A stretch of DNA of 64,000 bases, from NCBI RefSeq assembly GCF_028690125.1, contig NZ_JAQVBV010000027.1:1-64000 (forward strand), given 5' to 3'. The notes beneath the pieces are model-generated. The model saw only the letters and a list, made by a program, of their open reading frames with translations. It did not search any database and was not told the DNA's origin. The number at the start of each line of letters is the position of its first letter. Within the stretch, counting starts at the first letter, position 1. Below are positions 52,318-62,267 of this stretch, piece by piece. This stretch comes from Bacteroides sp. (GTDB taxonomy: Bacteria > Bacteroidota > Bacteroidia > Bacteroidales > Bacteroidaceae). Position numbers and translations under genes: made by a program.

Positions 52318-53712
52318 TCAATCCTTCTTAATCCAACCCGGATATTTGAAGTCACACTTTTGCCAGTTTTCGTTGATGCGAACATAAGTATGTCTCTGTT
52401 TTTCAAGAATCCACTTATGCAATACTTCTTCCCGGCGTTTTGCCATCACAATGTCCCTTAAATCCTGATAGTCCTCCGCAATGGTCGCCTTATGTCCATT
52501 GATCTTAGCTTTCAATTTTACAATGGCGCAAACTTCTCTACCATCCTTCTCATTGATCATAGGAAATGCCTTTGAAACCTCACCAACATTCATTTGATCT
52601 ACGATTTTAGCAACATCCTGAGGAAGATCCTGCATCTCAAACTTAGAAGTAGTCACACCTGTATTCTCATTGATATTAACCATGATTCCATGATTGTTAC
52701 GGGTATCTTTATCATGAGAAATAACAGCTGCCGCATCATCAAAAGAGAACTTGTTGTTACGAATTTGATCAGCAACTGAATCCAGGCGAGCACAAGCCTC
52801 CAACAACTCCTTGTCTGCAACTTTCGGCTTCAATAAAATATGACGAGTTTTAATACGGTCACCACGTTTCTCAATCAACTGAATAATATGATAACCAAAC
52901 TCAGTCTCCACAATCTTAGATACCTTCTTGGGGTCTTGCAAACTGAATGCCACATTTGCATAAGACGGTTCTAACATACCACGTCCCATAAACTCCATCT
53001 CACCGCCTCTGTATGCTGTACCCTTATCTTCGGAATACAAACGGGCTAAAGTAGAAAAATCAATTTCTCCCTTCGTTATACGGTCTGTATATTCACGCAA
53101 CTTTTTCTTTACATCCTCTATTTCGGACACTGGAATTTTGGGTTGAAGAGTAATAATCTGTACTTCTACCTGAGTAGGAATATAAGGAATACTATCTGAA
53201 GGAAGATCTTTGAAGTAACGACGCACTTCCGAAGGAGTGATTTTAATTTCTCCAACCAATTTTTGTTGCATTTTCTGTACTGTTATGCCATCACGAGCAT
53301 TATCACGTAGAGCTTCACGGATCTGGTTAGGAGTCTTATTCTGATTCTCAAAGAAATACTCTTCCATCTTTTCCCTAGAGCCTAGTTGATCTATATAATA
53401 GTTAAGTAATCCATCCGTACGTTGAATTATTTCCGATTCCGACACTTCAATACTATCCAGCTTAGCCTGATGTAAAAATAACTTCTGAACGGCAATTTCT
53501 TCAGGAATTATACAATAAGGATCTCCATCAAACTTGCGTTGTTTATACAGGGCATCCATACGTGCCTCTTCTACATCCGATTTCAAAATAGCTTCGTCAC
53601 CAACTACCCAAACTACTTCATCAATCACATTGTCCTGTGCATATGTTTCCATATTAACAAATATCGCCAAGACTAGGATAACAACAAATCTAAAGTTTAT
53701 AAACTTCTTCAT
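52318..53712 (-). CDS. periplasmic peptidyl-prolyl isomerase, SurA-like
   Basis: The 464-residue protein has a signal peptide (about 1-25), a SurA_N-type helical region (about 30-170), and parvulin domains. One is at about 180-275 with GGEMEFMGRGMLEPSYANVAFSL and FGYHIIQLIEKRGDRIKTRHIL. A second, more divergent, is at about 285-400. SurA chaperones outer-membrane proteins. It is the third of three PPIase genes in a row, 9 bp from the next one. Confidence 0.9.
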   Translation of the reverse strand: MKKFINFRFVVILVLAIFVNMETYAQDNVIDEVVWVVGDEAILKSDVEEARMDALYKQRKFDGDPYCIIPEEIAVQKLFLHQAKLDSIEVSESEIIQRTDGLLNYYIDQLGSREKMEEYFFENQNKTPNQIREALRDNARDGITVQKMQQKLVGEIKITPSEVRRYFKDLPSDSIPYIPTQVEVQIITLQPKIPVSEIEDVKKKLREYTDRITKGEIDFSTLARLYSEDKGTAYRGGEMEFMGRGMLEPSYANVAFSLQDPKKVSKIVETEFGYHIIQLIEKRGDRIKTRHILLKPKVADKELLEACARLDSVADQIRNNKFSFDDAAAVISHDKDTRNNHGIMVNINENTGVTTSKFEMQDLPQDVAKIVDQMNVGEVSKAFPMINEKDGREVCAIVKLKAKINGHKATIAEDYQDLRDIVMAKRREEVLHKWILEKQRHTYVRINENWQKCDFKYPGWIKKD

Positions 53713-53721
53713 TCTTTGTAT

Positions 53722-54567
53722 TTAATAATTATATATAATCTTTTTCTTATCTACTGCTCGTTGATACAGATCACCTTTTACTTGTTCCATAAAGTCCACA
53801 CATTTTTGATTGACCAATAAGTCTTGCACTTCTGAACGAGCAAATTCATACGGTTTTTCATCTCCTACTCCTCGATAATCACTAACATTCAGAAAATAGT
53901 AAAATGCCGTATCTTTTAATTCCACCTGACGGTGCTTGTTCACATATTCTTCCGGTGACTCCATATCAAGTGGAATCATATCCAATATATCTGTTACAGA
54001 AACCCATTTATTATAGAAATACTCATACTTTACAGCATTTTGTAAACTATACTTCTCCAACATTTCCACCACATCCTGCTTCTCCGTTTTATACCAACGA
54101 CGCACATTATTCAGTTGAGGAGCAGTTAGTGGAACCTTAATAAACAAACCTTTAATCAATGGATGCTCCAGCTTGAACAATTCTTTATTTTTTTCATAAT
54201 AATCCAATACTTCTTCTTCTGGAATATCATTTGTTAACTTCTGATTGATCAGTTCCTGTTGATAAGTGTGCATAATCAAAGCTTTTCGATAATTTTCCAC
54301 TAACTTATCTACATCCATATTATCGGGAATATTATTCTCTGCTTTCTCATATAACAAAATATCTTCTGCCCAACTACGAATATAATGCTCAGCAAAAAGA
54401 GTACTATCATCTTTTGACAATCCGACCGGAAGTACAGACATCAAATCTTCTTTATATAAAAAGTTACCGTGCACCTCTACTAAAGGAGTCTTTCCTTTAT
54501 GGTCATGCATTTCTTTACACGCTCCAAAGCAAAGAAGGGTTATTAGCAAGAAGACTATTATTCGCAT
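53722..54567 (-). CDS. SurA/PPIase-like lipoprotein
   Basis: The 281-residue protein has a lipoprotein signal peptide with a lipobox ending LCFGAC near residue 17. A helical SurA-like chaperone region follows (IPEEEVLDYYEKNKELF and VEMLEKYS patterns). I see no complete parvulin active site, so it is probably a chaperone rather than an active isomerase. It is in the middle of the three-gene PPIase cluster, with gaps of 9 and 53 bp. Confidence 0.75.
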   Translation of the reverse strand: MRIIVFLLITLLCFGACKEMHDHKGKTPLVEVHGNFLYKEDLMSVLPVGLSKDDSTLFAEHYIRSWAEDILLYEKAENNIPDNMDVDKLVENYRKALIMHTYQQELINQKLTNDIPEEEVLDYYEKNKELFKLEHPLIKGLFIKVPLTAPQLNNVRRWYKTEKQDVVEMLEKYSLQNAVKYEYFYNKWVSVTDILDMIPLDMESPEEYVNKHRQVELKDTAFYYFLNVSDYRGVGDEKPYEFARSEVQDLLVNQKCVDFMEQVKGDLYQRAVDKKKIIYNY

Positions 54568-54620
54568 TGTCTATTAGAATCTACTATTTCAGGTACGAAG
54601 ATAGTGAATAATCGGTTACA

Positions 54621-56165
54621 TCAGTTATTATTAACGGTTTTTAAAACCTCTTGGTTAATTTCAACCTTACCGGAAACCTGCAATTCCCGCTCCCAATGTG
54701 TATCAAGATAGTTTTTATAATCCTTTCTCACCTGTTCTAGGACCTCCCTATAATCGTCCGGTCCCTTCTTTTTTTCGCCCACTACAATAGTAAAAGGATA
54801 GTACATATCTGATTCAAAACCACTTCTTTTAAAAACCAATTTATCTACATATTTATTATCTCCGTCGCCAAAATTACCTTGTTCGAATTTTATCTTTTCC
54901 GCAATGGATGTATTAAATGTTTTCCGTAATGTATCTGCCCACTCTTTTTCAGGTACTTTCTTCAAAAGCTTTTTAGCTTGTTTGGCTATTTTTTTATCAG
55001 CACAATGCAAAACGATACCTTTGAATTTTGGACTTACCCACCGATAATTTGCTTGATGAAAGTTAAAATAAGTAGCCAGTCCCGCCCGATCATTCATTGA
55101 CGGCAAATCAACTTGCTGACGTTTCACCTCTGTAACCAGATAATTTTCTTCATATTCCTGCATAGCAGAATGAACTTCCGGATGTTTACTTTCCAATTTT
55201 TCACTTTCGAAATCCAGTAACGACTTTGCTATAAAACTATTCAACTGCCGCTTTACAGACAAAGGATAGGAAGAAGCAAACCGTTTAAACATAGCATCGG
55301 TATACTTCTGCCCATCAATAGTAAACAGTTCTAGCGTAGTTACTCCGTTCTTCAATAGTTCCTCTATCCCTTGTTGATTAGAAGTATAATGATAGTCTTT
55401 TTTCAAACGTTCAACTACTGCTCGCGTACCTCTATTCAAAATTTGTAAGTCATTCAATTGTTCTGAGAGTTTACCTGAAAGACTCTCATATGCAGGTAAT
55501 TCTTTCTGATCAACCACTTTTAAAATATGCAATCCTTCAGGAGTAAAAAAGGGCTTAGACACCCCACCTTTTGGCAAAGAGAAAGCGATTTCCTCAAACT
55601 CAGAAGTTGTTTGTAAAGACTCTACCCATCTACAACGTTTATCATCAGAATATTTCTCCACCAAAGCAGCAAAATCTATTTCAGGCTTCTCTACTATAAC
55701 TCTATATAAAGAGTCCATCCGGTTCTGTTCCTCCTGCAGATGTTTAACAGATACAGTCTGAGGCAGATATTTAAATAGTTGCATCACTTGCACTTGCCCT
55801 TTTCCATGCGTTAATTGCATTTTCTGATACAGCACGCGAGAGCAGCTATCCATTGCCAATGTATCTATAAGATAAGATTTACGTAAATATTCGAGGTACT
55901 CTTTTCGTCGATCACGAAAGTTTAAAGTAGTATCAAGCCCTATCGTTTTTGCAGCATCAACCTTCAACTTATATAGAATGAAAGATTTAGTATATTCCAT
56001 TGGAGAAGGCTTTACTTCTGAAATCTCAATATGACGCCGATAAGCATATTCAAACTCGGAGCGAAGTATTTCTTTCCCATTAATTCTCATCAACACCGGA
56101 TCCTCTTGGGCAAAAGACAATGCTCCGCAAAGACAAATTCCTCCTAACAATAAACTCCTTTTCAT
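54621..56165 (-). CDS. periplasmic peptidyl-prolyl isomerase (parvulin type)
   Basis: The 514-residue protein has a signal peptide (about 1-19) and a SurA-like N-terminal helical part. One parvulin domain (about 125-230) has VQVMQLFKYLPQ, AALVEKYSDDKRC, EIAFSLPKGGVSKPFFTPEGLHILKV. A C-terminal helical region includes a second, PpiC-like module (about 360-490). It is first of the three PPIase genes and probably assists outer-membrane protein folding together with them. The 132-nt gap from guaB contains a heptad-repeat hairpin. Confidence 0.88.
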   Translation of the reverse strand: MKRSLLLGGICLCGALSFAQEDPVLMRINGKEILRSEFEYAYRRHIEISEVKPSPMEYTKSFILYKLKVDAAKTIGLDTTLNFRDRRKEYLEYLRKSYLIDTLAMDSCSRVLYQKMQLTHGKGQVQVMQLFKYLPQTVSVKHLQEEQNRMDSLYRVIVEKPEIDFAALVEKYSDDKRCRWVESLQTTSEFEEIAFSLPKGGVSKPFFTPEGLHILKVVDQKELPAYESLSGKLSEQLNDLQILNRGTRAVVERLKKDYHYTSNQQGIEELLKNGVTTLELFTIDGQKYTDAMFKRFASSYPLSVKRQLNSFIAKSLLDFESEKLESKHPEVHSAMQEYEENYLVTEVKRQQVDLPSMNDRAGLATYFNFHQANYRWVSPKFKGIVLHCADKKIAKQAKKLLKKVPEKEWADTLRKTFNTSIAEKIKFEQGNFGDGDNKYVDKLVFKRSGFESDMYYPFTIVVGEKKKGPDDYREVLEQVRKDYKNYLDTHWERELQVSGKVEINQEVLKTVNNN

Positions 56166-56220
56166 ACCATATTCTTAACTTTTCAAATGACATACAAATA
56201 GCGAATGGTAAAATAACACA

Positions 56221-56274
56221 AACGGTGAATGGTAAGCGCCATACGTAAAGCATAGCTGTTCACCGTTCACCGTT
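56221..56274. repeat. inverted AACGGTGAA / TTCACCGTT repeats
   Basis: AACGGTGAA (56221-56229) faces two overlapping copies of TTCACCGTT (56259-56267 and 56266-56274), offset by 7 bp. A GAATGGT lies further left near 56202. The hairpin stands between guaB and the first PPIase gene and may be a processing site or attenuator. Confidence 0.7.
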
Positions 56275-56297
56275 CATTATTTACTGTTTCTTATATC

Positions 56298-57776
56298 TTA
56301 TTCCGGACGACTGTAGTTAGGCGATTCACTAGTAATCGTAACATCATGCGGATGACTTTCCATTACTCCGGCATTAGTGATACGTGTAAACTTCGCATCA
56401 TGCAATTTTTCTATACTAGCAGCACCGCAATATCCCATACCTGCACGTAAGCCACCCGTCAGTTGATAAACCACTTCAAAAAGAGTACCTTTATAAGGAA
56501 CACGGGCAGCAATACCTTCCGGAACCAACTTCTTCACATCAGCTGTTCCACTTTGGAAATAACGATCTTTTGAACCATTCTCCATTGCTTCCAAAGATCC
56601 CATACCGCGATAAGATTTGAATTTACGTCCATTAAAGATAATAGTATCACCTGGAGACTCTTCTGTTCCTGCAACCAATGAGCCAATCATTACACAATAT
56701 CCTCCAGCAGCCAATGCTTTCACAACATCACCGGAATAGCGTAAACCACCATCGGCAATCAAAGGAATGCCTGTTCCTTTTAATGCTTTTGCCACATCAT
56801 ATACAGCAGAAAGCTGAGGAACACCAACACCGGCAACAACACGGGTAGTACAAATAGAACCCGGACCAATACCAACCTTTACAGCATCAGCGCCTGCTTC
56901 TACCAGTGCTTTTGCAGCTTCACCGGTAGCAATATTACCTACTACTATATCAATATCCGGAAACCGTTTCTTTGCCTCTTTCAATTTTTCAATCACATAC
57001 ATCGAATGACCGTGAGCAGTGTCAATTACGATAGCATCTGCACCCGCAGTTACCAAAGCCTGCATACGATCCAAAGTATCAGCTGTCACACCAACACCAG
57101 CGGCTACACGTAAACGCCCCTTAGAATCCTTGCAAGCCATAGGCTTATCTTTTGCTTTCGTTATATCTTTATAGGTTACAAGACCTATCAATTTTCCGTC
57201 TTTACCAACAATCGGCAGCTTTTCAATCTTATGTTCCTGAAGAATTTGAGCAGCAGATTCAAGATCTGTAGACTGGTTAGTTGTCACCAATCGTTCTTTC
57301 GGAGTCATCACATGATCGATATGTTTGTCCATATCCTTCTCAAAACGCAAATCTCTATTAGTAACAATACCGACTAGATAACCCTCATCATCCACCACAG
57401 GAATACCACCGATTTTATATTCAGCCATTATGTTCAAAGCATCAAGTACAGTAGAGCCTCTCTTGATCGTGATAGGGTCATAAATCATACCATTTTCGGC
57501 ACGCTTTACGATAGCAACTTGTCTTGCCTGGTCCTCAATAGACATATTTTTGTGAATCACACCAATACCACCTTCGCGAGCAATGGCAATAGCCATTTTC
57601 GCTTCAGTAACCGTATCCATGGCAGCCGTCACAAAGGGAATTTTTAACTCAATGTTTTTTGAAAACCTTGTCGAGAGATCGACAGTACGCGGTAAAACTT
57701 CAGAATAAGCAGGGATCAACAGTACATCGTCGTAAGTTAATCCGTCCATTACAATCTTATCAGCAATAAATGACAT
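56298..57776 (-). CDS. guaB: inosine-5'-monophosphate dehydrogenase
   Basis: The 492-residue protein has the IMPDH barrel interrupted by two CBS domains (about 95-205). Catalytic Cys309 lies in GPGSICTTR, preceded by DAIVIDTAHGHS and followed by IADGGLRYSGDVVKALAAGG and the flap with the GMGSLEAM segment. It makes XMP from IMP, the committed GMP step. A TATATTTG -7 box on the minus strand (57813-57806) lies inside a long dyad. recQ is upstream with an 87-bp gap. Confidence 0.95.
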   Translation of the reverse strand: MSFIADKIVMDGLTYDDVLLIPAYSEVLPRTVDLSTRFSKNIELKIPFVTAAMDTVTEAKMAIAIAREGGIGVIHKNMSIEDQARQVAIVKRAENGMIYDPITIKRGSTVLDALNIMAEYKIGGIPVVDDEGYLVGIVTNRDLRFEKDMDKHIDHVMTPKERLVTTNQSTDLESAAQILQEHKIEKLPIVGKDGKLIGLVTYKDITKAKDKPMACKDSKGRLRVAAGVGVTADTLDRMQALVTAGADAIVIDTAHGHSMYVIEKLKEAKKRFPDIDIVVGNIATGEAAKALVEAGADAVKVGIGPGSICTTRVVAGVGVPQLSAVYDVAKALKGTGIPLIADGGLRYSGDVVKALAAGGYCVMIGSLVAGTEESPGDTIIFNGRKFKSYRGMGSLEAMENGSKDRYFQSGTADVKKLVPEGIAARVPYKGTLFEVVYQLTGGLRAGMGYCGAASIEKLHDAKFTRITNAGVMESHPHDVTITSESPNYSRPE

Positions 57777-57800
57777 AGGGATATGCGTTTAAAATTTATT

Positions 57801-57846
57801 GCGTGCAAATATACGGTTTTTATTCAAAAACCGCATACCTGCACGC
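57801..57846 (-). promoter_or_regulatory. guaB promoter region with nested dyad
   Basis: Outer arms GCGTGCA (57801-57807) and TGCACGC (57840-57846) enclose a perfect 8-bp hairpin CGGTTTTT/AAAAACCG with loop ATTC (57814-57833). The minus-strand -7 box TATATTTG (57813-57806) lies at its edge. It can be read as the recQ terminator, as an operator over the guaB promoter, or both. Confidence 0.55.
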
Positions 57847-57863
57847 CTATTTTTTTCGCTTTT

Positions 57864-60044
57864 TTAATTTGCCATTTCAGAGATAAACTTAATACGAACC
57901 AAACGGACTTCTTCTTCAGTAAATTCATCGCCTAATTCGTCCAATGCATCATCTATTTTATCTGTAGTAGATTCCTTAAAATAATCATAGATATCAAGTA
58001 AATGATCCTCATCCATAATCTCTTCAAGGAAGTAATCGATATTCAACTTTGTTCCAGAATAAACAATTGCTTCTACTTCATCCAACAAATCACCGAACTC
58101 AATACCTTTGGAAAGAGCGATATCATCTAAAGCCACTTTGCGATCAATGGCCTGAATAATTGACACTTTCATCTTAGACTTATTAGCAACAGTTCGTACG
58201 CGTAAGTCTTCAGGACGTTCTATTTCGTTTTCTTCACAATGACGTTTGATCAATTTGCAAAATTCTTCACCATAGCGCTTTGCTTTACCAGCACCTACAC
58301 CTGGGATATTCTGCAATTCATCTAATGTCACAGGATAAATAGTTGCCATCGCCTCTAAAGATGGATCCTGAAAAATGACATAAGGAGGAACTTCCAATTT
58401 CTTTGAAAGTTTCTTTCGCAAGTCCTTTAACATCGAGTAAAGAGCAGGGTCTACTGCACAAGAGCCACCGCCACGTGCAGGAACCTCTTCTTCTGTCTCT
58501 TCGAAGTCATTATCCTCGGTAATTTTAAACGATTTTGGTTTTTTCAGGAACCTGTGTCCATCTTCAGTTACTTTCAAGAGACCATAATTCTCCACATCTT
58601 TACTCAAGTAACCAGCAATTAATGCCTGGCGAATCACCGCATTCCACGTTTTATCTTCTTCACCCATTCCCGATCCAAACACTTCAAGATCTTCATGTAG
58701 GTGAGCTTGTATTTCTGACGTTTCTTTACCTTGTAATATGTCTATAATATAATCTGCTTTAAAATTTTCTTTTACCGCGATAATTGCTTCAATCACGGTA
58801 CACAATAACTCTTGAGCCTCCACTTGTTTTTTAGGGTTTAAACAGTTGTCACAATTTCCACAATTTTCTTCCGTATATTCTTCACCGAAGTAATGCAACA
58901 ATGTCTTACGACGGCATACGGAAGATTCGGCATAAGCAGCAGTTTCCAATAAAAGCTGTTTGCCTATTTCCTGCTCAGCTACAGGTTTTCCTTGCATAAA
59001 CTTTTCCAGTTTCTGCAAGTCTTTATTTGTATAAAAGGTTATACACTGACCTTCACCACCATCTCTACCGGCACGACCAGTCTCTTGATAATATCCTTCC
59101 AGACTCTTCGGTATATCATAATGAATCACGAATCTCACATCCGGTTTATCAATTCCCATTCCGAAAGCGATAGTTGCTACAATTACTTCTACCTTTTCCA
59201 TCAAGAAATCATCCTGATTCTTCGTTCGTGTCATCGAATCCATTCCGGCATGATAAGGTCGCGCATTGATACCATTTGCCTGAAGAATTTCAGCTAGTTC
59301 CTCTACTTTCTTCCGGCTCAGACAATAAATAATACCCGATTTTTCCGAATTATTTTTGATAAACTTAATGATATCCCTATCAATATTACTAGTCTTTGCA
59401 CGTACCTCATAATAAAGGTTTGGACGATTGAAAGATGATTTAAAAACCTGAGCATCTACCATTCCCAGATTCTTCTGGATATCATGTTGTACCTTTGGCG
59501 TTGCAGTTGCCGTCAGTGCTATCAAAGGAGCTTTTCCGATTTCATTGATGATAGGACGTATCCTCCGGTACTCCGGACGGAAATCATGACCCCATTCAGA
59601 AATACAGTGAGCTTCATCTACAGCATAAAACGAAATCTTTACAGAACGCAGAAAATCCACGTTTTCCTCCTTCGTCAATGACTCAGGCGCTACATATAGC
59701 AGTTTTGTTTTTCCGGCAAGAATATCAGACCGGACCTGGTCTATCGCACTTTTATTCAATGAAGAATTAATAAAATGAGCAATGCCATCTTCTTCACTGA
59801 AGTTACGCATTGCATCCACTTGATTCTTCATCAGTGCAATCAACGGAGAAATAACAATCGCCGTACCTTCCATCAAAAGAGAAGGCAACTGATAGCATAG
59901 AGATTTTCCACCACCGGTAGGCATCAACACAAAGGTATCTCCACCATCGAGCAAATTATGAATGATTGCTTCCTGATTTCCTTTGAATTTATCAAATCCG
60001 AAATACTTTTTCAGTTCATCTGTTAAATTAATCTTCCCTGCCAT
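57864..60044 (-). CDS. recQ: ATP-dependent DNA helicase RecQ
   Basis: The 726-residue protein has all RecQ parts. The helicase core (about 1-330) has Walker A in TGGGKSLCYQLP, DEAHCISEWGHDF (DEAH box) and ALTATAT. The zinc and winged-helix region (about 345-520) includes CRRKTLLHYFGE and CGNCDNC. The HRDC domain (about 530-610) and a C-terminal extension (about 630-726) follow. It is longer than E. coli RecQ (609) because of this extension, usual in Bacteroidetes. RecQ unwinds recombination intermediates. Confidence 0.95.
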   Translation of the reverse strand: MAGKINLTDELKKYFGFDKFKGNQEAIIHNLLDGGDTFVLMPTGGGKSLCYQLPSLLMEGTAIVISPLIALMKNQVDAMRNFSEEDGIAHFINSSLNKSAIDQVRSDILAGKTKLLYVAPESLTKEENVDFLRSVKISFYAVDEAHCISEWGHDFRPEYRRIRPIINEIGKAPLIALTATATPKVQHDIQKNLGMVDAQVFKSSFNRPNLYYEVRAKTSNIDRDIIKFIKNNSEKSGIIYCLSRKKVEELAEILQANGINARPYHAGMDSMTRTKNQDDFLMEKVEVIVATIAFGMGIDKPDVRFVIHYDIPKSLEGYYQETGRAGRDGGEGQCITFYTNKDLQKLEKFMQGKPVAEQEIGKQLLLETAAYAESSVCRRKTLLHYFGEEYTEENCGNCDNCLNPKKQVEAQELLCTVIEAIIAVKENFKADYIIDILQGKETSEIQAHLHEDLEVFGSGMGEEDKTWNAVIRQALIAGYLSKDVENYGLLKVTEDGHRFLKKPKSFKITEDNDFEETEEEVPARGGGSCAVDPALYSMLKDLRKKLSKKLEVPPYVIFQDPSLEAMATIYPVTLDELQNIPGVGAGKAKRYGEEFCKLIKRHCEENEIERPEDLRVRTVANKSKMKVSIIQAIDRKVALDDIALSKGIEFGDLLDEVEAIVYSGTKLNIDYFLEEIMDEDHLLDIYDYFKESTTDKIDDALDELGDEFTEEEVRLVRIKFISEMAN

Positions 60045-60215
60045 CTTTAACTTTAGGTTGTTTTATTCAGTTCATGGTTTAACTATAGAAAAGCACTCTT
60101 TATATGAGAGCCTTAACAAAGTTATAAACAACTTCTTAATTACCAAGCAAAATACGACTAATATTTTCAAGAAAAAACAGAAAAAATCATTTTTACTAGC
60201 CTTTACCTTCTGATA

Positions 60216-61460
60216 TTAAGCGGTTTGTAGTCTTGCCATATTCGCCTTTTCGAGTTGATTATTTGCATAATCCAGCGTCACTTTATACTCTTTCTTGTTT
60301 TCTGATGGGATTTCAAACATGACATCCATCATGATCGTCTCTACAATAGAACGCAATCCACGAGCACCAAGTTTATATTCCACTGCTTTATCAACAATAT
60401 ATTCGAAAACCGATTCTTCAAATGTAAGTTTTACACCATCCATTTCGAATAATTTGATATATTGTTTGATAATAGAATTTTTAGGTTCGGTAAGAATAGC
60501 ACGAAGCGCATTACGATCCAAAGGATTCAAATATGTCAGCACCGGAAGACGTCCGATAATCTCGGGAATCAATCCGAATGACTTCAAATCCTGGGGAGCT
60601 ATATACTGCATCATATTGCTCTTGTCAATCACTGCTGTTTTTTGAGAAGCAGTATAACCTACGACATGAGTATTCAAACGTTGTGCTATTTTCTTCTCGA
60701 TACCATCAAAAGCACCGCCACAAATAAAGAGAATATTCTTGGTATTTACCGGAATCATTTTTTGGTCAGGATGCTTACGACCTCCTTGAGGAGGAACATT
60801 CACTACCGAACCTTCCAACAATTTCAGTAAACCTTGTTGCACTCCCTCCCCACTCACATCACGAGTAATAGAAGGATTATCTCCCTTTCGGGCAATCTTA
60901 TCGATCTCATCAATAAACACGATTCCCTGTTCTGCTTCAGGCACATTATAATCTGCCACCTGAAGCAAACGAGTTAGGATACTTTCGATATCTTCTCCCA
61001 CATAACCGGCTTCAGTCAGTACAGTAGCATCCACAATCGTAAACGGAACATGGAGTAACTTGGCAATTGTACGTGCCAACAAGGTTTTTCCGGTTCCAGT
61101 ACTACCTACCATGATGATATTTGACTTTTCAATCTCGACATCATCACCGCTGTCTTTTTGCAAAAGGCGCTTATAGTGGTTGTACACAGATACAGACAAG
61201 AAACGCTTTGCGTCATCCTGTCCGATCACATACTGATCAAGGAATTTCTTGATTTCTACCGGTTTGGGTAGTTCTTTTAAATTAAGTTTAGCAGTTCCTG
61301 AACCTTTCTTGCTTTCTCCTAATGCTTCCTGAGTAATCTCATAAGCCTGAGTAGCGCAGCTGTCGCAGATATAGCCGTTCATTCCTGTAATCAGAAATCC
61401 GACTTCATTCTCCGACCGTCCGCAGAAACTGCATTTTTTCTTTGTCTTTGAATCAGCCAT
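60216..61460 (-). CDS. clpX: ATP-dependent Clp protease ATP-binding subunit ClpX
   Basis: The 414-residue protein has the N-terminal zinc domain (CSFCGRSENEVG and CDSC). The AAA+ core has Walker A GSTGTGKTLLA, Walker B GIVFIDEIDKIA, the pore loop VGEDIESIL, and the ClpP-binding IGF-like tripeptide region. It unfolds tagged proteins for ClpP. The start ATG is 3 bp past the clpP stop, indicating a clpP-clpX unit. Confidence 0.96.
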   Translation of the reverse strand: MADSKTKKKCSFCGRSENEVGFLITGMNGYICDSCATQAYEITQEALGESKKGSGTAKLNLKELPKPVEIKKFLDQYVIGQDDAKRFLSVSVYNHYKRLLQKDSGDDVEIEKSNIIMVGSTGTGKTLLARTIAKLLHVPFTIVDATVLTEAGYVGEDIESILTRLLQVADYNVPEAEQGIVFIDEIDKIARKGDNPSITRDVSGEGVQQGLLKLLEGSVVNVPPQGGRKHPDQKMIPVNTKNILFICGGAFDGIEKKIAQRLNTHVVGYTASQKTAVIDKSNMMQYIAPQDLKSFGLIPEIIGRLPVLTYLNPLDRNALRAILTEPKNSIIKQYIKLFEMDGVKLTFEESVFEYIVDKAVEYKLGARGLRSIVETIMMDVMFEIPSENKKEYKVTLDYANNQLEKANMARLQTA

Positions 61461-61462
61461 TT

Positions 61463-62125
61463 TTATTTTTTAATCAATACCTCATCAATCATACCATATT
61501 CCTTCGCTTCCTGGGCAGTCATCCAATAGTCGCGGTCTGAATCAGCCCACACTTTATCAAAGTCAGTATGCGAATGTTCGGCTATAATTGTATAAAGTTC
61601 TTTCTTCAGTTTCTGAATCTCACGAGCTGTGATTTCAATGTCCGAAGCCTGTCCCTGAGCACCTCCCATCGGTTGGTGAATCATCACACGCGAATGAGGT
61701 AAAGCAGAACGTTTACCTGCCGCACCGGAAACCAACAAAACAGCAGCCATTGAAGCAGCCATACCCGTACAGATAGTAGCCACATCACTTGAAATAAACT
61801 GCATAGTATCGTAAATCCCCAGCCCTGCATACACACTTCCACCCGGAGAATTAATATAAATAGAAATATCCTTACCGGGATCTACAGAATCCAAATACAA
61901 CAACTGAGCCTGAAGCGTATTAGCTGTATAGTCATCTACCTGTGTTCCTAAAAAGATGATGCGATCCATCATCAGGCGTGAAAAAACATCCAACTGAGTT
62001 ACATTCAGCTGTCTTTCTTCCAAAATATAGGGATTCAAATACCCGGCTTGCGATTTGATCACATCGTCCAGCACCATGCCATTCATACCTAAATGCTTGG
62101 TAGCGTATTTTCTAAAATCATCCAT
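61463..62125 (-). CDS. clpP: ATP-dependent Clp protease proteolytic subunit
   Basis: From the ATG at 62125 (MDDFRKYATKHLGMNG) the protein has 220 residues. The catalytic Ser125 lies in GMAASMAAVL, His150 in RVMIHQP and the Asp near 199 in SDRDYWM. INSPGGSVYAG is the substrate-strand motif. The longer frame to 62197 runs through a hairpin and is not used. It forms the tig-clpP-clpX arrangement common in bacteria. Confidence 0.96.
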   Translation of the reverse strand: MDDFRKYATKHLGMNGMVLDDVIKSQAGYLNPYILEERQLNVTQLDVFSRLMMDRIIFLGTQVDDYTANTLQAQLLYLDSVDPGKDISIYINSPGGSVYAGLGIYDTMQFISSDVATICTGMAASMAAVLLVSGAAGKRSALPHSRVMIHQPMGGAQGQASDIEITAREIQKLKKELYTIIAEHSHTDFDKVWADSDRDYWMTAQEAKEYGMIDEVLIKK

Positions 62126-62195
62126 GTTATTGTTCCTTTCTATGTATTTATAAATAAACGTAGGTGCAAAGAAACGAAAAAGAACACAGAGACAC

Positions 62196-62246
62196 AAAAA
62201 AACACAGAGTTATAATTTTATAAAAACTCTGTGTTTCTGTGACTTT
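62196..62246. repeat. perfect 11-bp hairpin between tig and clpP
   Basis: AACACAGAGTT and AACTCTGTGTT arms around an AT-rich loop, with further ACACAGAGACAC-like sequence to the left. It lies in the 140-bp gap and may partly end the tig transcript. CTCTGTGTTTCTGTG-type words are frequent between Bacteroides genes, as I recall. Confidence 0.65.
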
Positions 62247-62267
62247 ATATTCTGTTCAGTCGAATGC

